From Clostridium puniceum (GTDB taxonomy: Bacteria; Bacillota; Clostridia; Clostridiales; Clostridiaceae): a DNA stretch of 64,000 nt. The translations under genes and the position numbers were made by a program. Below are positions 1 to 8,776 of the stretch, in pieces. Position 1 is the stretch's first letter, and the number at the start of each line of letters is the position of its first letter. The DNA lies in NCBI RefSeq assembly GCF_002006345.1, contig NZ_LZZM01000245.1, positions 1 to 64,000 of the forward strand, written 5' to 3'. The notes under the pieces are model-generated. The model was not told where the DNA came from. It did no database searches and saw only the letters and a list, made by a program, of their open reading frames with translations.

Positions 1-70
1 CATCGCTCGACTTGCATGTGTTAAGCACGCCGCCAGCGTTCGTCCTGAGCCAGGATCAAACTCTCAATTA
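1..70 (-). rRNA. rrs: 16S ribosomal RNA, 5' end only
   Basis: The complement reads AGAGTTTGATCCTGGCTCAG at about 63-44, the universal 5' segment of bacterial 16S rRNA, followed by the conserved GACGAACGCTGGCGGCGTGC and the start of helix 6. Transcription runs leftwards out of the window, so only about 70 nucleotides are present. The exact mature 5' end is not visible and is placed near 68-71. It is the first gene of an rrn operon. Confidence 0.97.
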
Positions 71-140
71 AAAGTTTAATCTTAGCTTACTCAAATAAAA
101 ATTGCTGGTTTACTTAAATGTACTTATATATTCTGTTCAA

Positions 141-152
141 TTTTCAAAGACC
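141..152 (-). promoter_or_regulatory. boxA antitermination element of the rrn leader
   Basis: The complement reads GGTCTTTGAAAA followed by TTGAACAG, about 75 bases before the 16S gene. This is the usual boxA-type Nus-factor loading sequence seen in clostridial and bacillar pre-16S leaders. The call rests on sequence similarity and position. Confidence 0.75.
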
Positions 153-216
153 ATTTACTTTCACAACTTTCGTTGTAACTTTTTGTTTTTTGCTGTCACC
201 CTCAAGCGACTTACTT

Positions 217-245
217 AGTTTATCACTTGATTTTGATATTGTCAA
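217..245 (-). promoter_or_regulatory. rrn promoter
   Basis: On the minus strand a perfect -35 TTGACA (245-240) is followed, after exactly 17 bases, by a -10 TAAACT (222-217). It lies about 145 bases before the 16S 5' end and upstream of boxA, the expected place for an rRNA P1/P2-type promoter. Confidence 0.75.
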
Positions 246-875
246 CAACTTTTTTTAATCTTTCAAACTCTTTTTTCAAAAGGTTTTTCTCAGATTCTCT
301 TAAGTTGTTTACATGTCTTAGCGACGTGTTTTATCTTAACATATAAACTTATGCTGATCATTAGAAAATTCACCTTTTGTCGATTTTAAATTTATAATGC
401 GCTAGTATTCTTTATATTTCTACTTTTTTCTATTATTGATACACCAGGTATAGTTATTGGGTTGCAAACCGTACAAATCAACTATTTCACCTTAATTGAT
501 TCTACATTTTTATAATTAATATTGTTCAACATTATTAATTTATACTACATAAAACTATAATTTTTACTATATATAATTATAGTTAATTTTAACTGTATAG
601 CAAAATGAAACTATAAAGCTATTTGTATTTAAGTTATTTTTCTCATGTAAATGTTAGCAATAGCAAAATTAAATATCTGCAAATAATTCTTTTAAAAAGA
701 GTTGCTTACTATAAAATTAGGATACAAATTTTCGTATCATATCAAATTATAACCTCCAACTCTTTTCATATATATATTGTAATTAATTTTATAATTACAA
801 TCCTTACACTAGCATTCACTCATTATATTAAAATTCGAATGCTTAGCTAAATCATAATATATAAATCTTAATTAT
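246..875. other. gene-free AT-rich spacer between rrn and pdxT
   Basis: No credible gene is seen. Two short AT-only hairpins are present: AACTATAATT (553-562) with AATTATAGTT (575-584), and ATTGTAATTA (776-785) with TAATTACAAT (792-801). Either could end the pdxST transcript, but neither is followed by a convincing T-run on the minus strand. A 75-codon open frame at 623-850 is AT-only in character and lacks a ribosome binding site. Confidence 0.5.
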
Positions 876-1451
876 TTAAATTTCTCCTGGAGTGCTTTTT
901 AAGAAATAGCTTAGAAAACTTAAATCGTCTGTTAATTCCGGATGAAAAGCTGTAACTATAATATTTTTTTGTTTAGCTGCTACAATCTTATTATCTACCT
1001 CACATAAAATTTCTACAGTTTCTTTAACTTCTGTAATATATGGTGCTCTAATAAAAACAAGTTCAACATTTTTATCTGACACTTCTTTAATTCCCTTACG
1101 AATTTTAAAACTATCTATTTGAGTTCCAAATCCATTTCTTTCTACTTTAATATCCATGGCCTCAAGATATTTTTCTTCTTGTGCCTCTATTTCATTTGCT
1201 AATAATATCATTCCTGCACATGTTCCCCAAGTAGGCAATCCACTTTTTATTTTTTTCTTTAATGGTGTTATTAATCCGGTCACCTTAAGAAGCTTACCAA
1301 TAGTAGTACTTTCTCCTCCTGGAAGTATTATGGCTTCAATATCATTTAAGTCTTCTTCTTTTTTTACTTCAATACCAATATGCCCTAATAACTTTATGTG
1401 ATTTAAGTGTTCAATTACACCACCTTGGAATGATAAAACTCCGACTTTCAT
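876..1451 (-). CDS. pdxT: pyridoxal 5'-phosphate synthase, glutaminase subunit PdxT
   Basis: This 191-residue class I glutamine amidotransferase releases ammonia from glutamine and channels it to PdxS for vitamin B6 (PLP) synthesis in the cytoplasm. The start MKVGVLSFQGG is the family N-terminus. The oxyanion/nucleophile segment WGTCAGMILLA carries the catalytic Cys, PGGESTTIGKL is the conserved glycine-rich loop, and FHPELTDD supplies the His-Glu pair. The ATG at 1451 was chosen because AGAGGATGG precedes it; a longer frame from 1472 would overlap the end of pdxS. It starts one base after the pdxS stop, so the two are translationally linked, as a 12+12 PdxS:PdxT complex would require. Confidence 0.96.
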   Translation of the reverse strand: MKVGVLSFQGGVIEHLNHIKLLGHIGIEVKKEEDLNDIEAIILPGGESTTIGKLLKVTGLITPLKKKIKSGLPTWGTCAGMILLANEIEAQEEKYLEAMDIKVERNGFGTQIDSFKIRKGIKEVSDKNVELVFIRAPYITEVKETVEILCEVDNKIVAAKQKNIIVTAFHPELTDDLSFLSYFLKSTPGEI

Positions 1452-1452
1452 T

Positions 1453-2322
1453 TTACCATCCTCTTTCAGCATACTTTGTAGCTGCTTCTGTTGAATTTAT
1501 GCCACTCATAGCGCCACCTAAATTTTCTGAAACCTCTGCTAATTTTTTAGGATCATTATAGTATGTTGTTGCAAGAACTATTGCTCTAGCTCTTTTTTCT
1601 GGGTTATCCGATTTAAAGATACCTGATCCTACAAATACTCCTTCACTTCCTAATTGCATCATAAGTGCTGCATCTGCTGGAGTTGCAATTCCACCTGCTG
1701 CAAAATTGACTACTGGAAGCTTGCCATTTTCCCATACATATTTAACCAAATCATATGGTGCACCATAATTTTTAGCTATAGTCATAAGTTCCTCTTTTGA
1801 TGCTTTTTGTATCTCTTTAATTTGATCATTCATTGTTCTCATGTGGGTAACAGCATTAACTACATCTCCAGTTCCTGCTTCCCCCTTAGTCCTTATCATT
1901 GATGCACCTTCACCAATTCTTCTTAATGCTTCCCCAATATTAGTTGCTCCACAAACAAATGGAATCTTAAAATCTTCTTTATTTATATGATATTTATCAT
2001 CTGCTGGCGTAAGTACTTCACTTTCATCTATAAAGTCAACATTTAGTGCTTCTAAAATTTGCGCCTCTACAAAATGTCCTATTCTAACCTTTGCCATAAC
2101 TGGTATTGAAATAGCTGCTTGAATTTCTTTTATCATTTTAGGATCTGACATCCTAGCTACTCCACCTTCTTTTCTTATATCAGAAGGAACTCTTTCAAGT
2201 GCCATTACTGCACATGCTCCAGCTTTTTCTGCAATAATTGCTTCCTCCTTATTAGTTACATCCATGATTACTCCGCCCTTCAACATTTGAGCAAGATTTT
2301 TGTTTACTGATTTTCTTTCCAT
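1453..2322 (-). CDS. pdxS: pyridoxal 5'-phosphate synthase, lyase subunit PdxS
   Basis: At 289 residues this is the normal length for PdxS, which condenses ribose 5-phosphate, glyceraldehyde 3-phosphate and ammonia into PLP. The highly conserved segments are present: AKVRIGHFVEAQILEA with the imine-forming Lys, DFIDESEVLTPAD, and MIRTKGEAGTGDVVNA with the second catalytic Lys. It is the first gene of a pdxST pair using the deoxyxylulose-independent B6 route. No MocR-type PdxR regulator lies beside it. A perfect 37-base dyad sits just upstream (2359-2395) and may be a terminator or operator. Confidence 0.97.
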   Translation of the reverse strand: MERKSVNKNLAQMLKGGVIMDVTNKEEAIIAEKAGACAVMALERVPSDIRKEGGVARMSDPKMIKEIQAAISIPVMAKVRIGHFVEAQILEALNVDFIDESEVLTPADDKYHINKEDFKIPFVCGATNIGEALRRIGEGASMIRTKGEAGTGDVVNAVTHMRTMNDQIKEIQKASKEELMTIAKNYGAPYDLVKYVWENGKLPVVNFAAGGIATPADAALMMQLGSEGVFVGSGIFKSDNPEKRARAIVLATTYYNDPKKLAEVSENLGGAMSGINSTEAATKYAERGW

Positions 2323-2358
2323 TTATAATCCCCCTTTTCAAACTGTTTATATAATAAA

Positions 2359-2395
2359 ATATGTATGGATACATTGCAAATGTATCCATACATAT
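2359..2395 (-). terminator. perfect 17-bp-arm dyad, terminator or operator
   Basis: ATATGTATGGATACATT (2359-2375) and AATGTATCCATACATAT (2379-2395) are perfect inverted repeats around GCA. On the minus strand the hairpin follows the methyltransferase stop at 2419 and is trailed by ATTTTATTATA, so it can serve as a terminator. It is also only about 37 bases before pdxS, where a repressor site would act. Confidence 0.5.
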
Positions 2396-2418
2396 CCTGT
2401 TGCTCTTATTTAATTTTT

Positions 2419-3378
2419 CTATTCACAAATATTTATATATCTCTTAAATTTGCCTTTACAAACATAGGATTTTTGAGTGATTTTAAACCCTGAATTAATA
2501 ATATGCTTATCCATGTCTTCAAAAGTAACTATAACTAATTTCTTTGTAATTCTACGAGCTGTTTTCATAAGAGCTATTTGTTCTTCAAGAGTTGTTGCAG
2601 TAAATAAACCATATGGTAAATCTATTATAGCCGCATCATAGTTTTCTTCTATAGTATGCATATCACCGCTTACTATTACATTTTTATATCCAAAAAACTC
2701 CACATTTTTTTGGGCATTTTCTGCTATATGTCTATTAATTTCGTATCCTCTTACATTAACTCCCATCGAAAGAGCCTCAATAACAACTGTTCCAACTCCA
2801 CAACATGGATCTATTAATCTACAATCTAAATCATTTTCAACTGCTATATTAACTAGTGCTCTAGCAACTCTTAAACTCAATGAATTTGAATATGAATAAG
2901 GTTTCTTATCATGAATATGCCATTGATAATCATTTCTTTCATATTCCCCTAATATCCATATGCCATTTACCTTAGCTACTCCAATCATAACTTTTGGGTT
3001 ATGCATTCTAGGTTCTCCTATTATAACAAAACCTATCTTACTAATACTTGTAAGTCTTTCTTCATAAGTTATATTCGCATTTTCAACTTTTATATAGCAA
3101 ACCTTAAAGTCATCATATGATAATCGATCCTGTGCAATCCTTTGTAATATTTTCTCCAGTGAATCCTCTTCATATATTATTGAAATTTTATCTTTTATAA
3201 ATGGACTTCTTGATGGATTAATAGAATAATCTGAAAATATATATTTTTCAGCAGGAATTTCGTTGAAAAGACAGCTCATTTCCATCTTACATAATTCTTC
3301 TTCAAATGTGGGATAATTAATAGAGTAAAAGTACTTTCTATTAATATTTACATTTTTTATATTTAAATTTTTATTCAA
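2419..3378 (-). CDS. TRM11-like RNA guanine-N2 methyltransferase family protein
   Basis: This 319-residue protein has a poorly conserved N-terminal half (about 1-165) and a class I SAM-dependent methyltransferase domain. DPCCGVGTVVIEAL is motif I for SAM binding, and DLPYG is the motif IV (D/N)xPYG of N2-guanine RNA methylases such as Trm11/Trm14. The N-terminal part may be a degenerate THUMP-like substrate-recognition region. Translation probably starts at TTG (3378), with AGAGGTTGA upstream; there is no nearby ATG. The likely substrate is tRNA, inferred from the family only. Confidence 0.75.
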   Translation of the reverse strand: MNKNLNIKNVNINRKYFYSINYPTFEEELCKMEMSCLFNEIPAEKYIFSDYSINPSRSPFIKDKISIIYEEDSLEKILQRIAQDRLSYDDFKVCYIKVENANITYEERLTSISKIGFVIIGEPRMHNPKVMIGVAKVNGIWILGEYERNDYQWHIHDKKPYSYSNSLSLRVARALVNIAVENDLDCRLIDPCCGVGTVVIEALSMGVNVRGYEINRHIAENAQKNVEFFGYKNVIVSGDMHTIEENYDAAIIDLPYGLFTATTLEEQIALMKTARRITKKLVIVTFEDMDKHIINSGFKITQKSYVCKGKFKRYINICE

Positions 3379-3966
3379 TTTATTTCAACCTCTTCACTTT
3401 CTAATATATTTAATTTTATTATTATATTAATTCTTTGTCCTTTTTGTAATTTACAATATAAAAATATTTTATATCTAACATGATAATTCATATTATTGCA
3501 GTTGCCAATTTTTTAATACTATTATATTTTGTTTCCTTGAATATAAACAATTATAGTATTATAACACATTTATATAAGGTAAAATTCAGCTAATATATCA
3601 ATTTAAGTATCCTTATAGTAGATTATATATTATTACTAATCATCTTACATATGATGAAAACTAAAAACATAAATGAAGTTTCATAATATAAATATTTTTA
3701 TTTCCCTCCTAATTTAGTATTTACTACATATTTTTCAACTAGAACTTTATTATGTAAGTTATTTAACATGGTGATACTGTTTTCAGACACTTTTTTATTA
3801 TATTTAATATAAAATATTAAATATCATTCTTGTAGTTCCTTATTCGATATGATATTATATCAATAATATAAGCATTCATAATATGATAATTTATTAATAT
3901 ATTCTTATTTTCTTAATCAAATTATCATATTAACATTTTGATTTGTTTTAAAAGAGGAGGATAATT
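3379..3966. other. 588-bp leader/spacer upstream of the liv operon
   Basis: This is AT-rich and has no supported gene. It ends with the livK ribosome binding site AGAGGAGG. I looked for a T-box (AGGGTGGNACCGCG-type antiterminator) and saw none. An inverted repeat (3880-3931) and related GATATGATATTATATC (3856 region) sit directly before livK and are the best regulatory candidates. Confidence 0.5.
3880..3931. promoter_or_regulatory. 13-bp inverted repeat upstream of livK
   Basis: AATATGATAATTT (3880-3892) is exactly repeated in inverted orientation as AAATTATCATATT (3919-3931), 26 bases apart and 36 bases before the livK start. A third ATATGATA copy lies at about 3857. Such spacing suits a DNA-looping or paired-dimer operator. 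The regulator is unknown, and an RNA hairpin is possible. Confidence 0.4.
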
Positions 3967-5127
3967 ATGAAAAAGACTTTACTTTCAGGAGTTTTAGCTT
4001 CTGTAATGGCTATTACATTACTTGCTGGTTGCAGTGGAAATTCTGGATCAGGGGCAAGCAGTTCCACAGGGGATACAATTAAAATAGGAGCTATAGGACC
4101 ATTATCTGGTGCAGCATCTACTTATGGTATTTCCGTAAAAGAAGGGGCTCAATTATTAGAAAAAGAAGTTAACAGCGCAGGGGGCATTAACGGTAAAAAA
4201 ATTGAATTTATTTTTGAAGATGATCAAGCTGATCCAAATTCATCAATGCAAGCTTTTAATAAATTAGTTGATTCTGAAAAGGTATCTGCAATATTAGGAC
4301 CTGTTACATCAGGTGCAACACTTGCAGTTGCTCCAAATGCAACATCAAAACAAATACCAATGATTACTCCAACTGCTACAGAACCAACAATAACAAAAGT
4401 TGGTGGTGATTATATGTTCAGAGGTTGTTTTGTTGATTCTTTCCAAGGTGACGTTCTTGGTAAATATGCTAGTGAAACATTGAAGTATAAAACAGCTGCT
4501 GTATTATACAATTCTGGTTCAGATTACTCAAAAGGAATAGCTGATAGCTTTAAAGTAAAATTTGAAGGTGCTGGTGGAACAGTTGGTGAATTCCTTACTT
4601 ACAATGATAAAGATACTGATTTTAAAGCTCAATTAACTAAAATTAAGACTTTAAATCCAGATGTGATAGTGTTACCTGATTACTACAATGTTGTTGGTCT
4701 TATTGCTAAGCAAGCTAGAGACATGGGAATAACATCACAGTTTCTTGGCGGAGATGGTTGGGAATCAGAAGAATTAACAAAGATTGGTGGCGATTCTGTA
4801 AATGGAGCACTATACATCAATCACTATTACTCTGGTGACCAAGATGCCGCTGTAAAAACATTTGTTGATTCTTACAAGAAAGAATACAATAAAGAACCAG
4901 ATGCTTTTGCTGCTCTTTCATATGATACTTCTAAAATTTTAGTTAAAGCAATCGAAAAAGCTGGCAAAACAGATGGTGCTGCTATTAAAGATGCTTTAGC
5001 CGGAATGGAAATGAACAGCGTTACTGGTAACATCAAATTTGGTAGTGATAGAAGTGCTATAAAAAGTGCTGCTATTATAAAAGTTGATGGAAATAAAAAA
5101 GCTTTAGCTGATAAAGTTAACTCTTAA
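3967..5127 (+). CDS. livK: branched-chain amino acid ABC transporter, substrate-binding lipoprotein
   Basis: This 386-residue extracellular receptor captures leucine/isoleucine/valine-type ligands and passes them to the LivHM channel. The N-terminus MKKTLLSGVLASVMAITLLAGC is a lipoprotein signal peptide with lipobox LAGC, so the mature protein is lipid-anchored at Cys21. A Ser/Gly linker follows, and then the type I periplasmic-binding fold opening KIGAIGPLSGAASTYG. The length is normal. It is the first gene of livKHMGF, with AGAGGAGG seven bases before ATG. The exact ligand among aliphatic amino acids cannot be read from sequence. Confidence 0.93.
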   Translation: MKKTLLSGVLASVMAITLLAGCSGNSGSGASSSTGDTIKIGAIGPLSGAASTYGISVKEGAQLLEKEVNSAGGINGKKIEFIFEDDQADPNSSMQAFNKLVDSEKVSAILGPVTSGATLAVAPNATSKQIPMITPTATEPTITKVGGDYMFRGCFVDSFQGDVLGKYASETLKYKTAAVLYNSGSDYSKGIADSFKVKFEGAGGTVGEFLTYNDKDTDFKAQLTKIKTLNPDVIVLPDYYNVVGLIAKQARDMGITSQFLGGDGWESEELTKIGGDSVNGALYINHYYSGDQDAAVKTFVDSYKKEYNKEPDAFAALSYDTSKILVKAIEKAGKTDGAAIKDALAGMEMNSVTGNIKFGSDRSAIKSAAIIKVDGNKKALADKVNS

Positions 5128-5153
5128 TATTTTAACATGGAGGAGGATATACT

Positions 5154-6029
5154 ATGGAATTTTTACAACAACTTATTAACGGTTTAGCTTTAGGCAGTGT
5201 ATATGCCCTCTTAGCATTAGGATATACAATGGTATATGGAATAATACAATTAATAAATTTTGCTCATGGTGAAATATATATGATAGGAGCCTTCGCAGGC
5301 TTCTATTCTGCTTCAACACTAAAATTACCATTAATACCGACATTATTGGTTGCAATGGCAGTTTCAGCCTTATCAGGAATAATTATAGAAAAGGTTGCTT
5401 ATAAACCTTTACGAAATTCTCCAAGAATTGCTTTACTTATTACAGCAATTGGAGTTTCTTTATTCTTGCAAAACGCTATGAGATTATTAGTTGGATCTAA
5501 TCCAAAGCCATTTCCTGATTTAATTAATGCTGGGAGTATTAATATAGGATCTATTCAAATTGAAGTTAAAACAATATTAATGTTTGGAGTTTCTGCACTT
5601 CTTGTTATTTTGCTTCAATTTATTGTTTACAAAACAAAAGTGGGAAAGGCTATGAGAGCATCTTCTCAAGATATGGAAGCCGCTTCTCTCATGGGTATAA
5701 ATGTTAATAACACTATCTCTCTTACATTTGCTATAGGCTCTGCTTTAGCTGGTATAGCTGGAGTTTTAGTTGCAATATCTTACCCTAGCATTACTCCTTA
5801 TATGGGAGCTATGCCTGGACTTAAAGCATTTGTTGCCGCAGTACTTGGTGGAATTGGAAGTATACCTGGAGCTCTTGTTGGTGGAATTGCTATTGGATTA
5901 CTTGAAACTTTTTCTAAAGCTTATATATCAACAAACTTTTCAGATGCAATTGTTTTTGCAATTTTAATTGTAATACTTTTAATTAAGCCTGCTGGTCTAT
6001 TAGGTAAAAAGATCAGTGTGAAAGTGTAG
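5154..6029 (+). CDS. livH: branched-chain amino acid ABC transporter permease LivH
   Basis: This 291-residue integral membrane protein has about eight hydrophobic segments and forms half of the translocation pore with LivM. The family signature LGYTMVYGIIQLINFAHGEIYMIGAF is split near the N-terminus, and the cytoplasmic coupling region GKAMRASSQDMEAASLMGINV contacts the ATPases. GGAGGAGG lies upstream of ATG. It ends immediately before livM. Confidence 0.94.
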   Translation: MEFLQQLINGLALGSVYALLALGYTMVYGIIQLINFAHGEIYMIGAFAGFYSASTLKLPLIPTLLVAMAVSALSGIIIEKVAYKPLRNSPRIALLITAIGVSLFLQNAMRLLVGSNPKPFPDLINAGSINIGSIQIEVKTILMFGVSALLVILLQFIVYKTKVGKAMRASSQDMEAASLMGINVNNTISLTFAIGSALAGIAGVLVAISYPSITPYMGAMPGLKAFVAAVLGGIGSIPGALVGGIAIGLLETFSKAYISTNFSDAIVFAILIVILLIKPAGLLGKKISVKV

Positions 6030-6038
6030 GTGTTAATT

Positions 6039-7004
6039 ATGAAGAATTTTTTTAATAAGAAGACCATTACTATCATCTTAGGAGTTCTGATTACATACGC
6101 AGTTCTATTTGGCTTAATTAGTGCAAATGTTATTAACTCATATTATAAAGGAATTATTACTTTTTCCTTAATTAATATTATATTGGCTGTATCATTAAAC
6201 TTAATAGTTGGATTTACAGGTCAATTGTGTTTAGGTCATGCTGGATTTATGTCTATAGGAGCTTATATCTCAGCATTAATGAGTCAAAAAGCGGGTATGC
6301 CATTTGTTGCTTCAATATTTATTGGTGCAATGATTGCTTGTATATTTGCGGCTTTAATAGGATATCCTACATTAAAGCTTACAGGAGACTATTTTGCAAT
6401 AACTACCTTAGCTTTTGGCGAAATCATTAGAATAATCATTATGAATATCAATGTGGTTGGAGGTGCTCGTGGATTTACAGGAATACCAATAAAAACTACC
6501 TTTACAGTTGCTTTTATATTCATGGTACTTAGCATTATTGTAATAAAAAATATTATTAATTCATCTCAGGGTAGAGCAATGCTTTCTGTTCGTGAAAATG
6601 AAATAGCTGCTGAATCTATGGGCATCAATGCATTTAAATATAAAATGATGGCATTTATTATAGCTGCATTTTTCGCTGGACTTGCTGGCGGACTTTATGC
6701 TCACTATGCTGGATATATAAAACCTGATTCTTTCGATTTTAACAAATCAATAGATTATTTAACTTTTGTTGTATTTGGTGGTATGGGATCATTATCTGGT
6801 TCAGTTATTGCTGCTACAGTATTAACTTTCTTACCAGAACTTTTAAGAAGCATGGGCGATTTTAGAATGATTATATATCCATTGGCATTAATATTACTTA
6901 TGATATTTAGACCTGAAGGATTATTTGGAGATAAGGAAGTATCTCTTAATATAATAAAAAATATATTCCCTAATAAAAAATCAAAGGACAGAAAGGAGGC
7001 TTAA
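6039..7004 (+). CDS. livM: branched-chain amino acid ABC transporter permease LivM
   Basis: This 321-residue permease is the second half of the pore. It carries the paired family motif LNLIVGFTGQLCLGHAGFMS and the coupling helix GRAMLSVRENEIAAESMGIN. The ATG at 6039 is preferred over the GTG at 6030, because TAGGTG lies at the proper distance from the ATG and the GTG directly abuts the livH stop. It ends four bases before livG, with an AAAGGAGG site inside its last codons. Confidence 0.93.
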   Translation: MKNFFNKKTITIILGVLITYAVLFGLISANVINSYYKGIITFSLINIILAVSLNLIVGFTGQLCLGHAGFMSIGAYISALMSQKAGMPFVASIFIGAMIACIFAALIGYPTLKLTGDYFAITTLAFGEIIRIIIMNINVVGGARGFTGIPIKTTFTVAFIFMVLSIIVIKNIINSSQGRAMLSVRENEIAAESMGINAFKYKMMAFIIAAFFAGLAGGLYAHYAGYIKPDSFDFNKSIDYLTFVVFGGMGSLSGSVIAATVLTFLPELLRSMGDFRMIIYPLALILLMIFRPEGLFGDKEVSLNIIKNIFPNKKSKDRKEA

Positions 7005-7008
7005 TTTA

Positions 7009-7767
7009 ATGTTAGATGTTCAAAACTTATCAATTGTCTTTGGTGGATTAAAAGCAGTTTCAGATTTTAATCTTACAATAAACGAAAAAGAAATTGTTGG
7101 ACTTATAGGACCTAATGGGGCTGGTAAAACTACAGTATTTAACATGCTAACTGGTGTTTATACTCCAACTGAAGGTACTATATCTTATCTTGGTGAGAAA
7201 ATTCAAGGACTTAAGCCTTATAATATTACAAAAAAGAAGATAGCTAGAACTTTCCAAAATATTCGTCTATTTTCTAACCTTACTGTTCTCGATAATGTTA
7301 AAGTTAGTTTTAACTATAGAATAAATTATTCTCTTTTTGATTCTATATTTAGAACTCCTAAGTTTACAAAAACAGAAGCTGAGATTATAGAGAAAAGTGT
7401 TGAACTCTTAAAAGTCTTTTCTCTTGATACAAAAAAAGATGAATTAGCTAGTAATCTTCCTTATGGAGAACAAAGAAAGCTCGAAATCGTAAGAGCTCTT
7501 GCAGCGGAACCATCTTTATTATTATTAGATGAGCCTGCTGCTGGTATGAATCCTCAGGAAACAGTAGAGCTTATGGAGCTTATAAATTGGATTAAAGATA
7601 AATTTCATATATCAATTCTTTTAATAGAGCATGATATGAAGCTAGTTATGGGAATTTGCGATAAAATAGCTGTTCTTGACTATGGAAAGAAAATTGCTGA
7701 AGGTACTCCAGAAGAAATTAAAAATAACCCTAAGGTAATCGAAGCTTATCTTGGAGAGGGGGCTTAA
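7009..7767 (+). CDS. livG: branched-chain amino acid ABC transporter ATP-binding protein LivG
   Basis: This 252-residue ABC ATPase powers LivHM. It has Walker A GPNGAGKTT, the LivG-type insertion after ARTFQNIRLF, the signature region LPYGEQRKLEIVRAL (a YG variant of LSGGQ, usual for LivG), Walker B LLLLDEPAAGM and the H-loop IEHDM. The C-terminal extension KVIEAYLG is typical. It lies within livKHMGF, three bases before livF. Confidence 0.95.
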   Translation: MLDVQNLSIVFGGLKAVSDFNLTINEKEIVGLIGPNGAGKTTVFNMLTGVYTPTEGTISYLGEKIQGLKPYNITKKKIARTFQNIRLFSNLTVLDNVKVSFNYRINYSLFDSIFRTPKFTKTEAEIIEKSVELLKVFSLDTKKDELASNLPYGEQRKLEIVRALAAEPSLLLLDEPAAGMNPQETVELMELINWIKDKFHISILLIEHDMKLVMGICDKIAVLDYGKKIAEGTPEEIKNNPKVIEAYLGEGA

Positions 7768-7770
7768 AAA

Positions 7771-8475
7771 ATGCTAAAAGTAGATAACATTAATCTATAT
7801 TATGGCGTAATTCATGCATTAAAAGATATTTCCCTTGAAGTAAATCAAGGTGAAATAGTAACTTTAATAGGTGCTAATGGAGCTGGTAAAACTTCAACAC
7901 TTAGAGCTATATCAGGATTACAACCATTAAAATCAGGTACAGTTACTTTCAAGAATTCAGAATTAAATAAAATTCCTGCTAATAAAATAGTTTCCCTAGG
8001 TCTTTCACATGTTCCAGAAGGAAGAAGAGTTTTTCCTCAATTATCAGTTTTAGAAAATCTAGAATTAGGTGCTTATTTAAGAAAAGATAAAGCTGGAATT
8101 AAGGAAGATATGGAAATGGTATTTTCTAAATTTCCAAGATTAAAAGAAAGAATAAAACAGCATGCAGGTACACTTTCTGGTGGTGAACAGCAAATGCTTG
8201 CAATAGGAAGAGCATTAATGAACAGACCAGAAATGCTTATACTAGATGAACCTTCAATGGGACTTGCACCTCTTGTTGTTAAAGATATCTTTGATACAAT
8301 CGTTGAAATCAATAAGTCAGGCACAACTATACTACTAGTTGAACAAAATGCTAATATGGCACTTGCTATTGCACATAGAGCTTATGTCCTTGAAACTGGT
8401 AATATAGTTAAATCTGGTGATGCACAAGTTCTTCTTAATGATGAAAGTATTAAGAGTGCTTATCTTGGTGAATAA
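7771..8475 (+). CDS. livF: branched-chain amino acid ABC transporter ATP-binding protein LivF
   Basis: This 234-residue second ATPase subunit forms a heterodimer with LivG. It has Walker A GANGAGKTS, signature LSGGEQQMLAIGRAL, Walker B MLILDEPSMGLAP and the LLVEQNANMAL H-loop, all characteristic of LivF. It is the last gene of the operon; a strong intrinsic terminator follows at 8568. Confidence 0.96.
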   Translation: MLKVDNINLYYGVIHALKDISLEVNQGEIVTLIGANGAGKTSTLRAISGLQPLKSGTVTFKNSELNKIPANKIVSLGLSHVPEGRRVFPQLSVLENLELGAYLRKDKAGIKEDMEMVFSKFPRLKERIKQHAGTLSGGEQQMLAIGRALMNRPEMLILDEPSMGLAPLVVKDIFDTIVEINKSGTTILLVEQNANMALAIAHRAYVLETGNIVKSGDAQVLLNDESIKSAYLGE

Positions 8476-8567
8476 TATTTAGTTTATTTTTCAATTAAAT
8501 ATTTATACTATTTTATTGTAAGTAAATATGTTATGCCAAGCACATAGAAAAATTATATTAAAAATAG

Positions 8568-8610
8568 AACCATGAATACAAAATTCTTTATTGTATTCAT
8601 GGTTTTTATT
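8568..8610 (+). terminator. intrinsic terminator of the liv operon
   Basis: AACCATGAATACAA (8568-8581) pairs perfectly with TTGTATTCATGGTT (8591-8604) over a 9-base loop, and is followed by TTTATTTG. It lies 93 bases after the livF stop. Confidence 0.9.
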
Positions 8611-8686
8611 TGTGAAATTTAAATTCATCATTTCTCTAATAAGTCTTATTTACATAATCTATATTCAAAAATAATATATTTCAAGG

Positions 8687-8709
8687 TCAAGTTAGAATAA
8701 CTTGATTTT
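8687..8709. terminator. short hairpin with T-run
   Basis: TCAAGTTA (8687-8694) and TAACTTGA (8698-8705) form an 8-bp stem with loop GAA, then TTTT. It lies between the convergent livF and EAL-protein genes and may be a backup terminator. Confidence 0.45.
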
Positions 8710-8776
8710 GCTAAAAAATTAGATTTGCAACTTATTTCTTTATGCTTTAGATATTAGTTACTATATTTTAAATCAG

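Noticed and set aside
623..850. 75-codon plus-strand open frame in the rrn-pdxT spacer
   Set aside because: Almost only AT-rich codons, no ATG with a ribosome binding site and no family resemblance.
3690..3775. 27-codon minus-strand frame starting GTG upstream of livK
   Set aside because: Reads like possible protein but has no ribosome binding site, no recognisable family and is very short.
3379..3966. T-box riboswitch in the liv leader
   Set aside because: No conserved T-box sequence, antiterminator or terminator alternates were found.
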